Shown here: one piece after another, positions 26,891 to 36,274 of the stretch
Layout: each line of letters opens with the position of its first letter
How positions within the stretch are numbered: position 1 is the stretch's first letter
Origin: Clostridiales bacterium
GTDB taxonomy: Bacteria; Bacillota; Clostridia; Oscillospirales; Acutalibacteraceae
Assembly: GCA_019415945.1 (NCBI GenBank)
Contig: DXYF01000032.1
Location: 1-64,000 of the forward strand
Reading direction: 5' to 3'
DNA length: 64,000 nucleotides
Program-made: the position numbers and the translations under genes
The notes under the pieces: model-generated
Told to the model about the DNA's origin: nothing
Database searches by the model: none
Seen by the model: only the letters and a program-made list of their open reading frames with translations

Positions 26891-27607
26891 CTATTTTTTG
26901 CTCGTAGTGCGAATTCTCAGAACATTTGAATTATGTTCCGAAAAACCGCTTTCGAGCGAATCTGCAATTATAGTAAATGACTCCTCACCTGACGGCACAA
27001 TATTAGAAATATCCTGTGAAGATTCTGTGTTATTTAACACTACGCCGCCGGTAATTTCATAATCATATACAGTTGTTATTTTGTATCTAAGCATAAACTT
27101 TTTAGTTGCAGTGCTAAGCTCATCTACCGTGAAATCAACCTTTTTAATTCCATCAACTGATACTAATGTTTCAAGGTTATTATAGTATGAATTATATTTT
27201 TGGAACAGTATCGTATTCTCGTTTCTTTGATCTCTTGAAATAAAAATATCAATAAGGGGTCCCGTACCGTGGTCGGCGTCCATAAAACCACCCGGCTGTG
27301 ATGCTTCATTATATATATTCAAAGAAGGCATTTCCTCATAAGCCGCTACATCAGAACCTGTGCATGCGTACAGCATAATCTGTTCGCCGAGCAGCTTGCA
27401 TATTCTCTGTGACTCTGAGATATTCTGTCCCCTCTTTGCCATTTTTGTAAGGGCAAACATTCCGGAAAGACAAGTTGTAGATACTATTGAAAGAATTGCT
27501 ATAACCGCTACTAATTCTATAAGCGTGCTTCCGTTCTTTCGTTTGAAATAATTTTTTTGAGGGCGTTTTGACTTATTGTGCTGTTTTATATTATATTTTT
27601 TCTTCAT
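26891..27607 (-). CDS. Type IV prepilin-like minor pilin (PilW-like)
   Basis: A 238-residue protein with a basic 25-residue leader and the prepilin motif KNGSTLIELVAVIAILSIV: cleavage after Gly, Glu at mature position 5, then a hydrophobic helix that is both membrane anchor and fibre core. The remainder has a globular domain without a family I recognise (YNNLETLVSVDGIKKVDFTV, MLRYKITTVYDYEIT). It is the last gene of the pilus locus, with GGAGGAGC before the ATG. By position, one of the tip or initiation minor pilins. Confidence 0.85.
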   Translation of the reverse strand: MKKKYNIKQHNKSKRPQKNYFKRKNGSTLIELVAVIAILSIVSTTCLSGMFALTKMAKRGQNISESQRICKLLGEQIMLYACTGSDVAAYEEMPSLNIYNEASQPGGFMDADHGTGPLIDIFISRDQRNENTILFQKYNSYYNNLETLVSVDGIKKVDFTVDELSTATKKFMLRYKITTVYDYEITGGVVLNNTESSQDISNIVPSGEESFTIIADSLESGFSEHNSNVLRIRTTSKK

Positions 27608-27618
27608 TACGCTCCTCC

Positions 27619-28143
27619 TTATGCCGTCGTTTTTGCTACCGTTCCTGTGCAGTAAGTTGTTGCACTGTTTGCATAGTCAACATACACTGTTATCTCATAG
27701 GATACTACCCCACTACCCTCGGTAGGCGACTTTCCTGTTCTTGTAATCACAAAATAAGGGACAGCATTATTTTTGGCTCGGGTAACATCTTCAGCATCAG
27801 CAACAGTTGTATATTGCGTTATTTCGGTAACATTTGAATTTCCTTTTTTAATATCATCTTCAATATCACCTATTATACCACCTTTCAACTCACAACTACC
27901 TGTATTACTAAATAAGTCCGAATCAGGCGTATACTCCACATATGTCATAATAATATCGCAATATTCCTGTGCTCTTGCAGACGCTTTGTCTTTCTCCGCT
28001 CCTATCAGAATCGAACGGTGACTCACCGCAAGACCGGACGCTGTGCCTGCAACTACAATAGCAATCACGACTACTGCACACAGCAGTTCAAGCAAGGAAA
28101 AGCCCTTTTTACTCTTAAAATAAGAAGACTTTTTCTTCATCAA
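27619..28143 (-). CDS. Type IV prepilin-like minor pilin
   Basis: A 174-residue prepilin with the motif SKKGFSLLELLCAVVVIAIVV: Gly cleavage site, Phe+1, Glu+5 and a hydrophobic helix. The C-terminal part has a single strand-rich stretch (YFVITRTGKSPTEGSGVVSYEITVYVDY). It overlaps the preceding large PilX-like gene by four bases and is 11 bases from the next. Probably a minor pilin (PilV/PilI-like). Confidence 0.87.
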   Translation of the reverse strand: MMKKKSSYFKSKKGFSLLELLCAVVVIAIVVAGTASGLAVSHRSILIGAEKDKASARAQEYCDIIMTYVEYTPDSDLFSNTGSCELKGGIIGDIEDDIKKGNSNVTEITQYTTVADAEDVTRAKNNAVPYFVITRTGKSPTEGSGVVSYEITVYVDYANSATTYCTGTVAKTTA

Positions 28144-30647
28144 CTGACCCCGCCTTCGTCAAATTTAATTTCGGTCTTTGTAGTTACTTTCAGCTCACCG
28201 CCCGTATCGGTTACTTTATTTGTTACATCGGAGTAATATATTGTATTTTCAGCCCATGTGTCTTTCGACGCTAAATTAATAGAAGGTGAACTTGTCATAA
28301 AGTAATAATAGCCTTTTTTTACATCTATTACTTTGTCGCCCGAACTATTGTAAATTGTAAAATCACTTTTTACTGCAAGCACATGTCCCGTGCCGACAGA
28401 AGAACCGTCAACAATACAACCGGTGTCTCCGCTGTCATAACCCGATGATGTGTTAAGATAGAAGTTGCCCTTTATTCCTTTTGGTGCATCTATCGTGACA
28501 TAATTTGCAGTTAATGTGGCTCCGTTAGATTCCACCTTGTCACTGAACCCGGTAAAGTCACAATAAATTGCTTTAGCTTTATATGAATTACTGTTAAGTT
28601 CCCCCGAACTTGCCGTAAAATTGACACATTTATCGCCTGCATCAAAGACATTGCCTGACGCATCAAATAAAATCTCTCCCGAGCTGTCAGTCCACCCTGA
28701 AGCTGTAGAACTTTCAGTTTGAACAGAATGTGATTCAAAATATGATTTTGCAGCGTCGCTGAATAAATTAATTCCTCCGGACGGCAAATCGGTATATTCA
28801 CCTTTCTTGACTGTATAGCTGCCTCCGGAGTAATTCACCTTAAAATCGCACTTTACATTCAAAGAATATGAGGATTCGTTCCAATACGGTCTTATCCAAA
28901 ATTCCGCACCGTTCCCTCCGTTTATGGTGTTAGAGCGTGTGTAGGGGCCTGCCTCTTTTGTGTATCCGCTCGGGATACCGTCACTTATGATACTGTTCGA
29001 GCTGTTCTTACACTGATATATTTTTTCCCCGAAATCGGGACCGATTGACAGCACTGTCTGTGGTGCTCTTATTGACATTTTGACATTTTGCGCTACATCC
29101 ATGTCATAGATGTTGTACCACAGGTAATTGAATGTATCTCCGCAATACATATCATAATACTGACTATAAGTTTCACCCGCAGGCATTTTTGACGGGCCGC
29201 AGTAAATTGAATAATCCTTCCAACCGTCGTAGTAAGTTGTTCTTTGGCTTGTGCTGTAGTTATCGTCTGATTTTTGGAAGGTACCGTTATTGTTGAGTAT
29301 AGAAACAGGCTTCACCCCATTGTCATAGACAGATTCATACGCACTGTGCATTTCTTTTAATTCTCCGCTGCTGTCACACAAAGTAGAATAAATATCAGCG
29401 TCTTTTATATTTTGTATTCTTGCATCCGAATCTTTATAATTTATACGAACCATACCGTTGTTCGGATTAAACAAATCCGCTCCCTCTGCACTCGGAGTAG
29501 GAAGCCAATAATAGCCCTTGCTGTATGTTGTTGAGTCAATTTTATCTTTGTTCTCGTTATACCTTGATATTGTGCAGTCGTTGACAAATCTCACGACAAC
29601 ACCCTGTGTACCGTGCCAGGTAAAATCACTGCCGGAATATTTTACATTGAGTGTTCCGTTCATTCCTGTTTTAGCAACCATATTGTGAGCTATGGTGAGC
29701 ATTTTGCATTTAAGGATACATCCATAAAAGCTGTTTTGAGTGTAGAAACTAACATTTTTGGGCTCTCCGTTGTAAAACTCGTTAAGCTCGTTACCGGAAT
29801 AATCTCCAAGGAAAAATATGCCGTTATCATATGCCTCGTATGTACACCTATAAGACTGGCTGTCAATTTTGACAGGCTTTGTAAATACAAGAGGATATCT
29901 TGATTTGAGAGGATATGACGCTGTTTCAAGCTGAGGTATATACAAAACTTCGTCGTCTTCACGATAGTACTGCTTCAAGGTCTGAAAAAAAGCATCCTGT
30001 CCCCACAAATCCAAATACGCCGATTTCATTAAAGAGAAATTTGTCTGAGCACCGACCATGAAAAATTGATCTCCGCCCGATTCGGGGGCAACTGTGTAAT
30101 TGGGAGTTTTTATCTCCAATGTTTTTTTATTTATAACTTGCTCTGTCGTTTGTTCAACCGTAAAATTGAGTGTAAGCTCACGCTGGCTGTCATAGTAATC
30201 GCCCGTGGTATATTTTCCTTCGATTCCGTATGCCGTAAGCGTACAGTTTGTTCCGTTAACTGTTATTTTAACATACGCATTTCCTATAAATTCAAAAGTC
30301 AAATTTTTTATTCTTGTCAAAAAAGCTTCTTCATCTTCTCCATCATCATTAGTTATCCAATCTATTTTACCTTCACTATTATAATAAAAAGCATAAAACT
30401 TGCTCTTTCCGCTTTCCGGAAGCGTTAAGCTGTTATCCAAGATAAGCTCCTTAGCTATATCAAGTGCACTTTTTGCTGAAATATACGCCTGCCTTGTGTT
30501 CATTTCTGCTCCCGTCTCGTTCTGCTGCATAAGTGCAATGGATATAAATCCGCTTGTTGTCATAAACAAAACCATCGACAAAGCAATAGCAAGGACAAGA
30601 GAAATACCTTTTTTGCTGTTGAATCTCTTCCTTTGGTGTTTTTTCAT
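28140..30647 (-). CDS. Large PilX-like pilus protein
   Basis: An 835-residue protein starting MKKHQRKRFNSKKGISLVLA, with a single N-terminal helix ending near residue 40 and a helix rich in Ala (NTRQAYISAKSALDIAKELI), the layout of PilX N-terminal domains. It lacks Glu at +5 (GISLVLAIAL), as PilX-type proteins do. The long extracellular part is rich in Tyr, Ser, Asn and Gly and looks like a beta-rich surface module; I recognise no adhesin family. The size is far above typical minor pilins (~150-250), so it may be a tip adhesin. In an operon between pilC and the minor pilins. Confidence 0.75.
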   Translation of the reverse strand: MKKHQRKRFNSKKGISLVLAIALSMVLFMTTSGFISIALMQQNETGAEMNTRQAYISAKSALDIAKELILDNSLTLPESGKSKFYAFYYNSEGKIDWITNDDGEDEEAFLTRIKNLTFEFIGNAYVKITVNGTNCTLTAYGIEGKYTTGDYYDSQRELTLNFTVEQTTEQVINKKTLEIKTPNYTVAPESGGDQFFMVGAQTNFSLMKSAYLDLWGQDAFFQTLKQYYREDDEVLYIPQLETASYPLKSRYPLVFTKPVKIDSQSYRCTYEAYDNGIFFLGDYSGNELNEFYNGEPKNVSFYTQNSFYGCILKCKMLTIAHNMVAKTGMNGTLNVKYSGSDFTWHGTQGVVVRFVNDCTISRYNENKDKIDSTTYSKGYYWLPTPSAEGADLFNPNNGMVRINYKDSDARIQNIKDADIYSTLCDSSGELKEMHSAYESVYDNGVKPVSILNNNGTFQKSDDNYSTSQRTTYYDGWKDYSIYCGPSKMPAGETYSQYYDMYCGDTFNYLWYNIYDMDVAQNVKMSIRAPQTVLSIGPDFGEKIYQCKNSSNSIISDGIPSGYTKEAGPYTRSNTINGGNGAEFWIRPYWNESSYSLNVKCDFKVNYSGGSYTVKKGEYTDLPSGGINLFSDAAKSYFESHSVQTESSTASGWTDSSGEILFDASGNVFDAGDKCVNFTASSGELNSNSYKAKAIYCDFTGFSDKVESNGATLTANYVTIDAPKGIKGNFYLNTSSGYDSGDTGCIVDGSSVGTGHVLAVKSDFTIYNSSGDKVIDVKKGYYYFMTSSPSINLASKDTWAENTIYYSDVTNKVTDTGGELKVTTKTEIKFDEGGVS

Positions 30648-30662
30648 AACTTTGCTCCTTTC

Positions 30663-31904
30663 TTAACTGATAACACTATACATACCAAACATTGCCTGTA
30701 CTATCGAAATAACCACAAAACCGACAATGAACGCAATAATAATAGTCATCAAAGGCGTCATAGCGTCCGTCATACGCTTTGTTGCTTCCGTAGCCTGTTC
30801 GTTATACATATCTGCCATCTTATTCAGTGAATCGCCGAGCATACCGCTTTCTTCACCTACTCTTATCATCGATACGAACAAAGCGTCAAACGCTTTGGGA
30901 TATCTTGCAATAGAAACATTAATAGGGGTACCTATTTTCACATCTTCGATAATCTGATTTAAGCAGTCTTTTATATATTTATTGCCGACAACATCTCTTG
31001 AAAGTTCAAGCGACGAAAGGATATTTACGCCTGAGTCGGTAAGCGTTGCCATCATATTCGCAAATCTTGTGAGCTGATTAAGTCTTAACACTTCACCTAT
31101 GATGGGAATTTTCAGCTGATATGTTGACCACCACATACAAAAATTGTAATTATACTTATAAGCAAGCCTTAGTCCCACTACAATCGCGGCAATAATCAAA
31201 ACTATAAGCCAGCCGAAATTAATTATGACATCGGACATTCCCATAGTAATCTGCGTCATTATCGGAAGTTCCGAATCGAACGACTCGAACAAATCCTTAA
31301 ACGCAGGAAGCACCAGAACGCTCATAAGAATTATGAGGGCAATTACAAGAACAACGAGAAAGGCCGGGTATATCATCGCTCCGATAATTTTGCTTTTCAA
31401 AGTCATTTCCTTTTTCAGAAGATTAACACATTTGTCAAAAGCTTCATCAAGCCTACCGTTAGCTTCTCCCGTCTGAATAATATTTACATAAACCTTTGGA
31501 AAAGTCTTAAACGAACCGATTGAATCCGACAGAGGAACACCGTTGTACAAATTTGCGGTTATCTCCTGAAGAATCCTAAGCATTTTTTTATCTTTTTCGG
31601 TATCGCACATAACAGCCATTGCAACCGAAAGCGAAATTCCGGATCTTATCATAAGAGCCATTTGGTGCATAAATGTAAGTATCTTTTTCTTTCTTATCTT
31701 CAAATCGTGAACATCTTTTGTTCCGCCTAAATCTCTCTCCCATATCGGAAGATGATCCTGTGAATCCTTTGTGATCTCACTGATTGACAAAGCAATCATA
31801 CCTCTGGCTTCAAGGTTCTTTTTTACCTCTTCCTTTGAGTTTGCAATCATCTCGGATTTATATTTTCTGTTTTTTTCGTTTACAGCAACATAATAGTATT
31901 TCAT
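30663..31904 (-). CDS. pilC: Type IV pilus inner-membrane platform protein
   Basis: A 413-residue GspF/PilC protein with two repeated T2SSF domains (first ~70-190 with FMHQMALMIRSGISLSVAMAV, second ~275-400 with LTRFANMMATLTDSGVNILSSLELS) and three membrane segments, ending LMTIIIAFIVGFVVISIVQAMFGMY. It transmits ATPase motion to the pilus fibre. The start follows CAGGAGGTAAGACAT. Its neighbours are pilT upstream and the large PilX-like gene downstream. Confidence 0.95.
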   Translation of the reverse strand: MKYYYVAVNEKNRKYKSEMIANSKEEVKKNLEARGMIALSISEITKDSQDHLPIWERDLGGTKDVHDLKIRKKKILTFMHQMALMIRSGISLSVAMAVMCDTEKDKKMLRILQEITANLYNGVPLSDSIGSFKTFPKVYVNIIQTGEANGRLDEAFDKCVNLLKKEMTLKSKIIGAMIYPAFLVVLVIALIILMSVLVLPAFKDLFESFDSELPIMTQITMGMSDVIINFGWLIVLIIAAIVVGLRLAYKYNYNFCMWWSTYQLKIPIIGEVLRLNQLTRFANMMATLTDSGVNILSSLELSRDVVGNKYIKDCLNQIIEDVKIGTPINVSIARYPKAFDALFVSMIRVGEESGMLGDSLNKMADMYNEQATEATKRMTDAMTPLMTIIIAFIVGFVVISIVQAMFGMYSVIS

Positions 31905-31909
31905 ATGTC

Positions 31910-33082
31910 TTACCTCCTGTTTTTATTCAGATAGGAAGCCGTTCCCGGAATATTTCCGTGATACGAACCGTACTGCGGACCTGAAGAAATTTGCTGTCCC
32001 GTAACTGACGGCATCGGAGGAGTTGACTCCCCTGTCAAAGCCATGTTATCACTGACATCAAAGCTGTATTTATCGGCAGTTTCCTTAGTGATAATGCCTC
32101 TTTTAAGAAGATTTTCAATACTTAGCTTCTTGGTAATCATACCCGTGGACTGGTTAAGCGAAATCATCTGCTCAATCTGAGGAATCTTATTTTCACGAAT
32201 AAGGTTAGCAATAGCAGAATTTACAAACATTATCTCAAATGCACCCACTCTGCCTCTTCTGTCAGCTCTCGGAAGCAAACGCTGTGAAATAACGGCCTTC
32301 AGCGTTGTTGAAAGCTGGCTGAGTGCCTGCTTCTGGCGTTCTACAGGGAACATATCTATCAGTCTGTCTATCGTTTTTGCCGCACTTTCGGTGTGCAGTG
32401 TTGAAAAAACAAGATGACCTGTCTCGGCTGCTCTTAGGGCGATTGACATAGACTCAAGGTCACGGATTTCACCCATTAAAATAACATCAGGATCTTCTCT
32501 TAATGCAGATTTAAGAGCCGAAGAATAAGTATCGCTGTCCTCTCCTACCTCACGCTGGTTTATTATGCATTTGTTCGGAGTGTGTACATACTCTACAGGG
32601 TCTTCTATCGTAATAATATGCAAACTTTCGTTTGCGTTAATTTCGTTTATCAGAGCTGCAAGAGTAGTTGATTTACCGCTTCCCGTAGGACCGGTAACAA
32701 GCACAAGCCCCTCTTGAAGATTTAAGACTTTTGCAATAGAATCAGGCAAGTTAAGTGCCGAAAGCTTCGGGGGATTCATTTTAATTATACGCATTACAAG
32801 TGTTGCTCCGTGCCTTTGCTTGAACGCATTTATTCTGAATCGTGCCATATCCTCAAACTGGTAACTTGCATCTATGTCGCCGGTATTGCAAAATTCCAGA
32901 TAATCGGCAGGTTCGAGAACACCGTCGATAAAGCTCATTACCGTTTCTTCATCAAGAACAGTAGTGTCGCTGAAATTTATTATTTTTCCGTCTTTACGGT
33001 ATGACGGCAGGTTGTTGCTTGCAAGATGAATATCCGACGCTCCGTTGTCAACGGCAAATCTAATCATTTCTTTTAAATCCAT
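31910..33082 (-). CDS. pilT: Twitching motility retraction ATPase
   Basis: A 390-residue secretion ATPase of the PilT type, with the N-terminal GASDIHLASNNLPSYRKDG, Walker A VTGPTGSGKSTTLAALI, Asp box IITIEDPVEYVH, Walker B DVILMGEIRDLESM and the PilT motif ALRAAETGHLVFSTLHTESAA. A Pro/Ser/Gly-rich C-terminal tail (~350-390) is extra compared with canonical PilT. Presence of PilT beside PilB implies retractable pili. Confidence 0.95.
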   Translation of the reverse strand: MDLKEMIRFAVDNGASDIHLASNNLPSYRKDGKIINFSDTTVLDEETVMSFIDGVLEPADYLEFCNTGDIDASYQFEDMARFRINAFKQRHGATLVMRIIKMNPPKLSALNLPDSIAKVLNLQEGLVLVTGPTGSGKSTTLAALINEINANESLHIITIEDPVEYVHTPNKCIINQREVGEDSDTYSSALKSALREDPDVILMGEIRDLESMSIALRAAETGHLVFSTLHTESAAKTIDRLIDMFPVERQKQALSQLSTTLKAVISQRLLPRADRRGRVGAFEIMFVNSAIANLIRENKIPQIEQMISLNQSTGMITKKLSIENLLKRGIITKETADKYSFDVSDNMALTGESTPPMPSVTGQQISSGPQYGSYHGNIPGTASYLNKNRR

Positions 33083-33093
33083 AAAATTACTCC

Positions 33094-34800
33094 TTAGTCG
33101 TCCTCATATACTTCCGACACCGTATCAATATAGGTGTCAAATGAAATAATGCCGCTGTACAGCAGGCGTTTTAAATTGTCACGAAGGGATATCATTCCTT
33201 CTTTTCTGGCTATTGCGTCAATTTCATCAGTCGTTTTTCCCTGATGAATTGCATTTTTTATGGTTCTTGTAACGGTCATAACCTCATGCACGGCAATTCT
33301 GCCTTTATAACCTAAATTATTGCATCCGCTGCATTTTGACGCCCTGTAAAGCGTGAGTTTTTTATTCAAGGGCAAATCAAGCAGTCTCAGCTCATCTTCC
33401 GACGCCGTATAAGCAACCTTACATTCGGGGCAAAGTCGTCTTACAAGCTTTTGGGCTATAACGCCCAAAATAGAAGAAGATACCATATACGGCTCAACTC
33501 CCATATCAATCAGTCTGACAACAGAGCTTGCCGCATTGAAAGTATGTATGGTTGAAAGCACAAGGTGACCCGTAATTGCGGCACGGGCAGCTATATCGGC
33601 AGTTTCCTGGTCACGAATCTCACCTATCATTATGATATCGGGGTCCTGACGAAGAATTGAACGCAGAACGCTTGCAAAGGTAAGCCCCGCCTTGTCGTTG
33701 ATATTAACCTGAGTAATACCGGGAAGCACCATCTCGACAGGGTTTTCAACCGTAACTATATTCACATCTTCTCTGTTTAAATCAGAAAGAGCCGCATAAA
33801 GTGTGGTTGACTTACCGCTTCCCGTAGCACCTGAAAGAAGTATGATGCCTCGGTTAGAGGTTAAAAGTCTGTCAAACTTTTCAAGATTTTCAGGCAAAAA
33901 ACCTATGCTGTTCTTGTCAAGTTTCAAACCGAGTGCAGTCGTGATTCTTATTACTATCTTTTCACCGTAAACACTCGGCAGAGACGATACACGCATATCC
34001 ACCTTCTGATTATTGACGGTATAGTGAAGTCTGCCGTCCTGCGGGATACGCTTTTCGGCAATGTTCATACCGCTGATGAATTTTACACGGCTTATAACAG
34101 ACGGTGCAAGCTCCTTGCTTGAATCCATATATTTTATAAGTTTGCCGTCTATTCTGAAACGAATCTGCATCTCGTTTTCCTGCGGTTCAATATGTATATC
34201 CGATACACGCTGACTTATAGCATCGGAAATCATATTATTTACAAACTTAATAATAGGCTGATTTTCAATATCCTCCTGATCCTCAGTTGAAACCGTTTCC
34301 TCGGTTTTTTTCATCTGAGTTTTGACAAATTCCTGTGCTTCATCGTAAACAGAAGCATGATCGTTTCTGTTAAGCAATTCCGCTTTCTTTACTTCAAGCT
34401 GACTCGGAAGACAAACAGCCGTCTTGATCTTCATTCTTGTATAATTGTTTACTGCGTATATTGCTTTGTAGTCAAGGGGATTTGACATTCCTATCAGCAA
34501 AAAATTATTTTCGATTTTAAGCGGAATTATATTATATTCTTCAATCACCGATTCTGAAATCAGAGATGATACTTCTTCGGAAATAATGAAATTATCCAGA
34601 TTAACAAGAGGAATATGCATCTTGTTTGCCAAAGTCTGATAAACATCGGTTTCCGAAACAATTCCTTCCTTTATCAGGGCGTCTTCAACAGTGATATTCG
34701 GGTCATCCATGTACTGCATCTGGAGACGCTTTATTGTTTTTAAACGAACGCTCTCGTTTTTTATAAGCTCATTGCTTAAATTAAAAATAGATGGTTTCAT
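33094..34800 (-). CDS. pilB: Type IV pilus extension ATPase
   Basis: A 568-residue GspE/PilB ATPase: N-terminal MshEN-like domain (~20-150), then RVSDIHIEPQENEMQIRFRIDG, Walker A LSGATGSGKSTTLYAAL, Asp box VENPVEMVLPGITQVNIN, Walker B DIIMIGEIRDQETADIAARAAITGH and a four-cysteine zinc motif CPECKVAY...CSGCNNLGYKGR. Drives polymerisation of pilins. It precedes pilT by 11 bases. Confidence 0.96.
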   Translation of the reverse strand: MKPSIFNLSNELIKNESVRLKTIKRLQMQYMDDPNITVEDALIKEGIVSETDVYQTLANKMHIPLVNLDNFIISEEVSSLISESVIEEYNIIPLKIENNFLLIGMSNPLDYKAIYAVNNYTRMKIKTAVCLPSQLEVKKAELLNRNDHASVYDEAQEFVKTQMKKTEETVSTEDQEDIENQPIIKFVNNMISDAISQRVSDIHIEPQENEMQIRFRIDGKLIKYMDSSKELAPSVISRVKFISGMNIAEKRIPQDGRLHYTVNNQKVDMRVSSLPSVYGEKIVIRITTALGLKLDKNSIGFLPENLEKFDRLLTSNRGIILLSGATGSGKSTTLYAALSDLNREDVNIVTVENPVEMVLPGITQVNINDKAGLTFASVLRSILRQDPDIIMIGEIRDQETADIAARAAITGHLVLSTIHTFNAASSVVRLIDMGVEPYMVSSSILGVIAQKLVRRLCPECKVAYTASEDELRLLDLPLNKKLTLYRASKCSGCNNLGYKGRIAVHEVMTVTRTIKNAIHQGKTTDEIDAIARKEGMISLRDNLKRLLYSGIISFDTYIDTVSEVYEDD

Positions 34801-34830
34801 ATAATCTCACCTTAAAAATATTCGTACAAA

Positions 34831-35619
34831 TTAAAATCCAATAAGCGAAAGATACCACGCCGCCAAGGAATCGAATAAAACGGCAAATATTAAATTGCAC
34901 AGAGAACCTATGCACAAAAACGGACCGAACGGAAAATAATTGCTGTTTTCATCTTTTTTCAAAGATTTTTTTGCAACAATAAAAATTATGTAAACAAATG
35001 CAGCGGCGATTGATGTAAGCAGGGCAAAAAATACCCTCGGAAATCCAAGACATGCCCCCAACGCAAGCATAAGCTTGACATCTCCAAACCCCATTCCGTC
35101 CTTTTTAAATACAAGTTTTGAAAGGAGATTTATCAGCAAAAGTGTCCCTCCGCCGCAAACAGCACCCAAAATTATGTCCGTCCAGCTCGAAACAAACCTC
35201 TTTGCACAAAATATATCCGTTACCGCAAATGCAACACAAATAACACCGAGTATTATGACAAACTGATCGGGAATAATCGTGTACTTTGCGTCGCTCAGGG
35301 TAATGAGCAGAAGCACGAACGATATTGCAAAAATAAACGCCGAATATACGGAAACGCCGAAGTACCCAAAACAACAAATATTCAGAACAGCAAACAAAGC
35401 GGAGGTGTAAATTCCGCTTTGTTTAAATCTATACCTGATTCCGAAATGACGCTCGCTGGGTTCTTCGTCGTAATCGCAAAGCCATTTTACAGGCACCGCA
35501 TTCAGCACCTTGTATGCAAGCAAACAAGCCGCAACAGAAAGAACCGCAATAACGGCTGCCGTTATAATATTTGTAAATTGTGAAAAGTCAGTTGCGTAAA
35601 AATAGCTTATAGTTTGCAT
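34831..35619 (-). CDS. pilD: Prepilin peptidase (A24 family)
   Basis: A 262-residue polytopic aspartic protease with the two catalytic aspartates in LSDAKYTIIPDQ and GFGDVKLMLALGACLG (GxGD). It has about seven hydrophobic segments. The usual N-terminal cysteine-rich methyltransferase domain is missing or replaced by a short unrelated segment (VPVKWLCDYDEEPSERHFG), so it may cleave without N-methylating pilins. AAAGGATAATTTT precedes the ATG. Confidence 0.9.
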   Translation of the reverse strand: MQTISYFYATDFSQFTNIITAAVIAVLSVAACLLAYKVLNAVPVKWLCDYDEEPSERHFGIRYRFKQSGIYTSALFAVLNICCFGYFGVSVYSAFIFAISFVLLLITLSDAKYTIIPDQFVIILGVICVAFAVTDIFCAKRFVSSWTDIILGAVCGGGTLLLINLLSKLVFKKDGMGFGDVKLMLALGACLGFPRVFFALLTSIAAAFVYIIFIVAKKSLKKDENSNYFPFGPFLCIGSLCNLIFAVLFDSLAAWYLSLIGF

Positions 35620-35654
35620 AAAATTATCCTTTATATATCCTTGTTCTGTTAATT

Positions 35655-36260
35655 TTACTCTGCGGACTCAGCAGCAGGCTGTGTGCTTGAAACAGCCTGA
35701 GTAGAATCAAAATAATAAAGCGTTACCGCAAAAGAAACAACATAATTGTTGCTGTTTTCAATCGGTGACATATTAAGTGAATTAATAAAATAGCAGCCCT
35801 TTGATTCCTGCTCAAGGTAATGAATCAGTTTATTTGTTGTTTCGATGTTTCCTGTGTAGGAAAAATTAAGAGCAGTTGTGTACAGAGGAACACCGCCTGT
35901 TGATTTTCGCCCCTGAGGATCTGCAATACCCTCGTTTCTTGTGAGGGTTGAAATATTAATTTTCAGCTTTGTAAAGATAGACTGCAAATCTTCAACCGAA
36001 GACTTTGAATCAATATAAAGTTCAGACTGCTTTTCGTCATATTCCTTTGTCAGCTGTTCAATTTTTGCTTCAATTTCCGCTTGTTGGGCAAGCACACTTT
36101 CGTACTGTTCAACCTGTGACACCGCAGTTTTGTGATTTGTCTGATATTCGGGGATTTTTGTAAAGGTCGGTATAAACATAGCTACCAAAAGCACAAAGAA
36201 CAAAGCAAGAAGTATCACAAAAAATATTATAGACTTTGGTATGTTTTGACTTGATTTCAT
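35655..36260 (-). CDS. pilO: PilO-like pilus assembly protein
   Basis: A 201-residue protein with one N-terminal membrane helix (SIIFFVILLALFFVLLVAMFIP), a coiled coil (~45-85: VEQYESVLAQQAEIEAKIEQLTKEYDEK) and a small alpha-beta domain (GVPLYTTALNFSYTGNIETTNKLIHYLEQ). This architecture is that of PilO, which pairs with PilN in the alignment complex. It follows the PilM/PilN-like gene by 14 bases. Confidence 0.83.
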   Translation of the reverse strand: MKSSQNIPKSIIFFVILLALFFVLLVAMFIPTFTKIPEYQTNHKTAVSQVEQYESVLAQQAEIEAKIEQLTKEYDEKQSELYIDSKSSVEDLQSIFTKLKINISTLTRNEGIADPQGRKSTGGVPLYTTALNFSYTGNIETTNKLIHYLEQESKGCYFINSLNMSPIENSNNYVVSFAVTLYYFDSTQAVSSTQPAAESAE

Positions 36261-36274
36261 TTTTTCTTTCCCCC

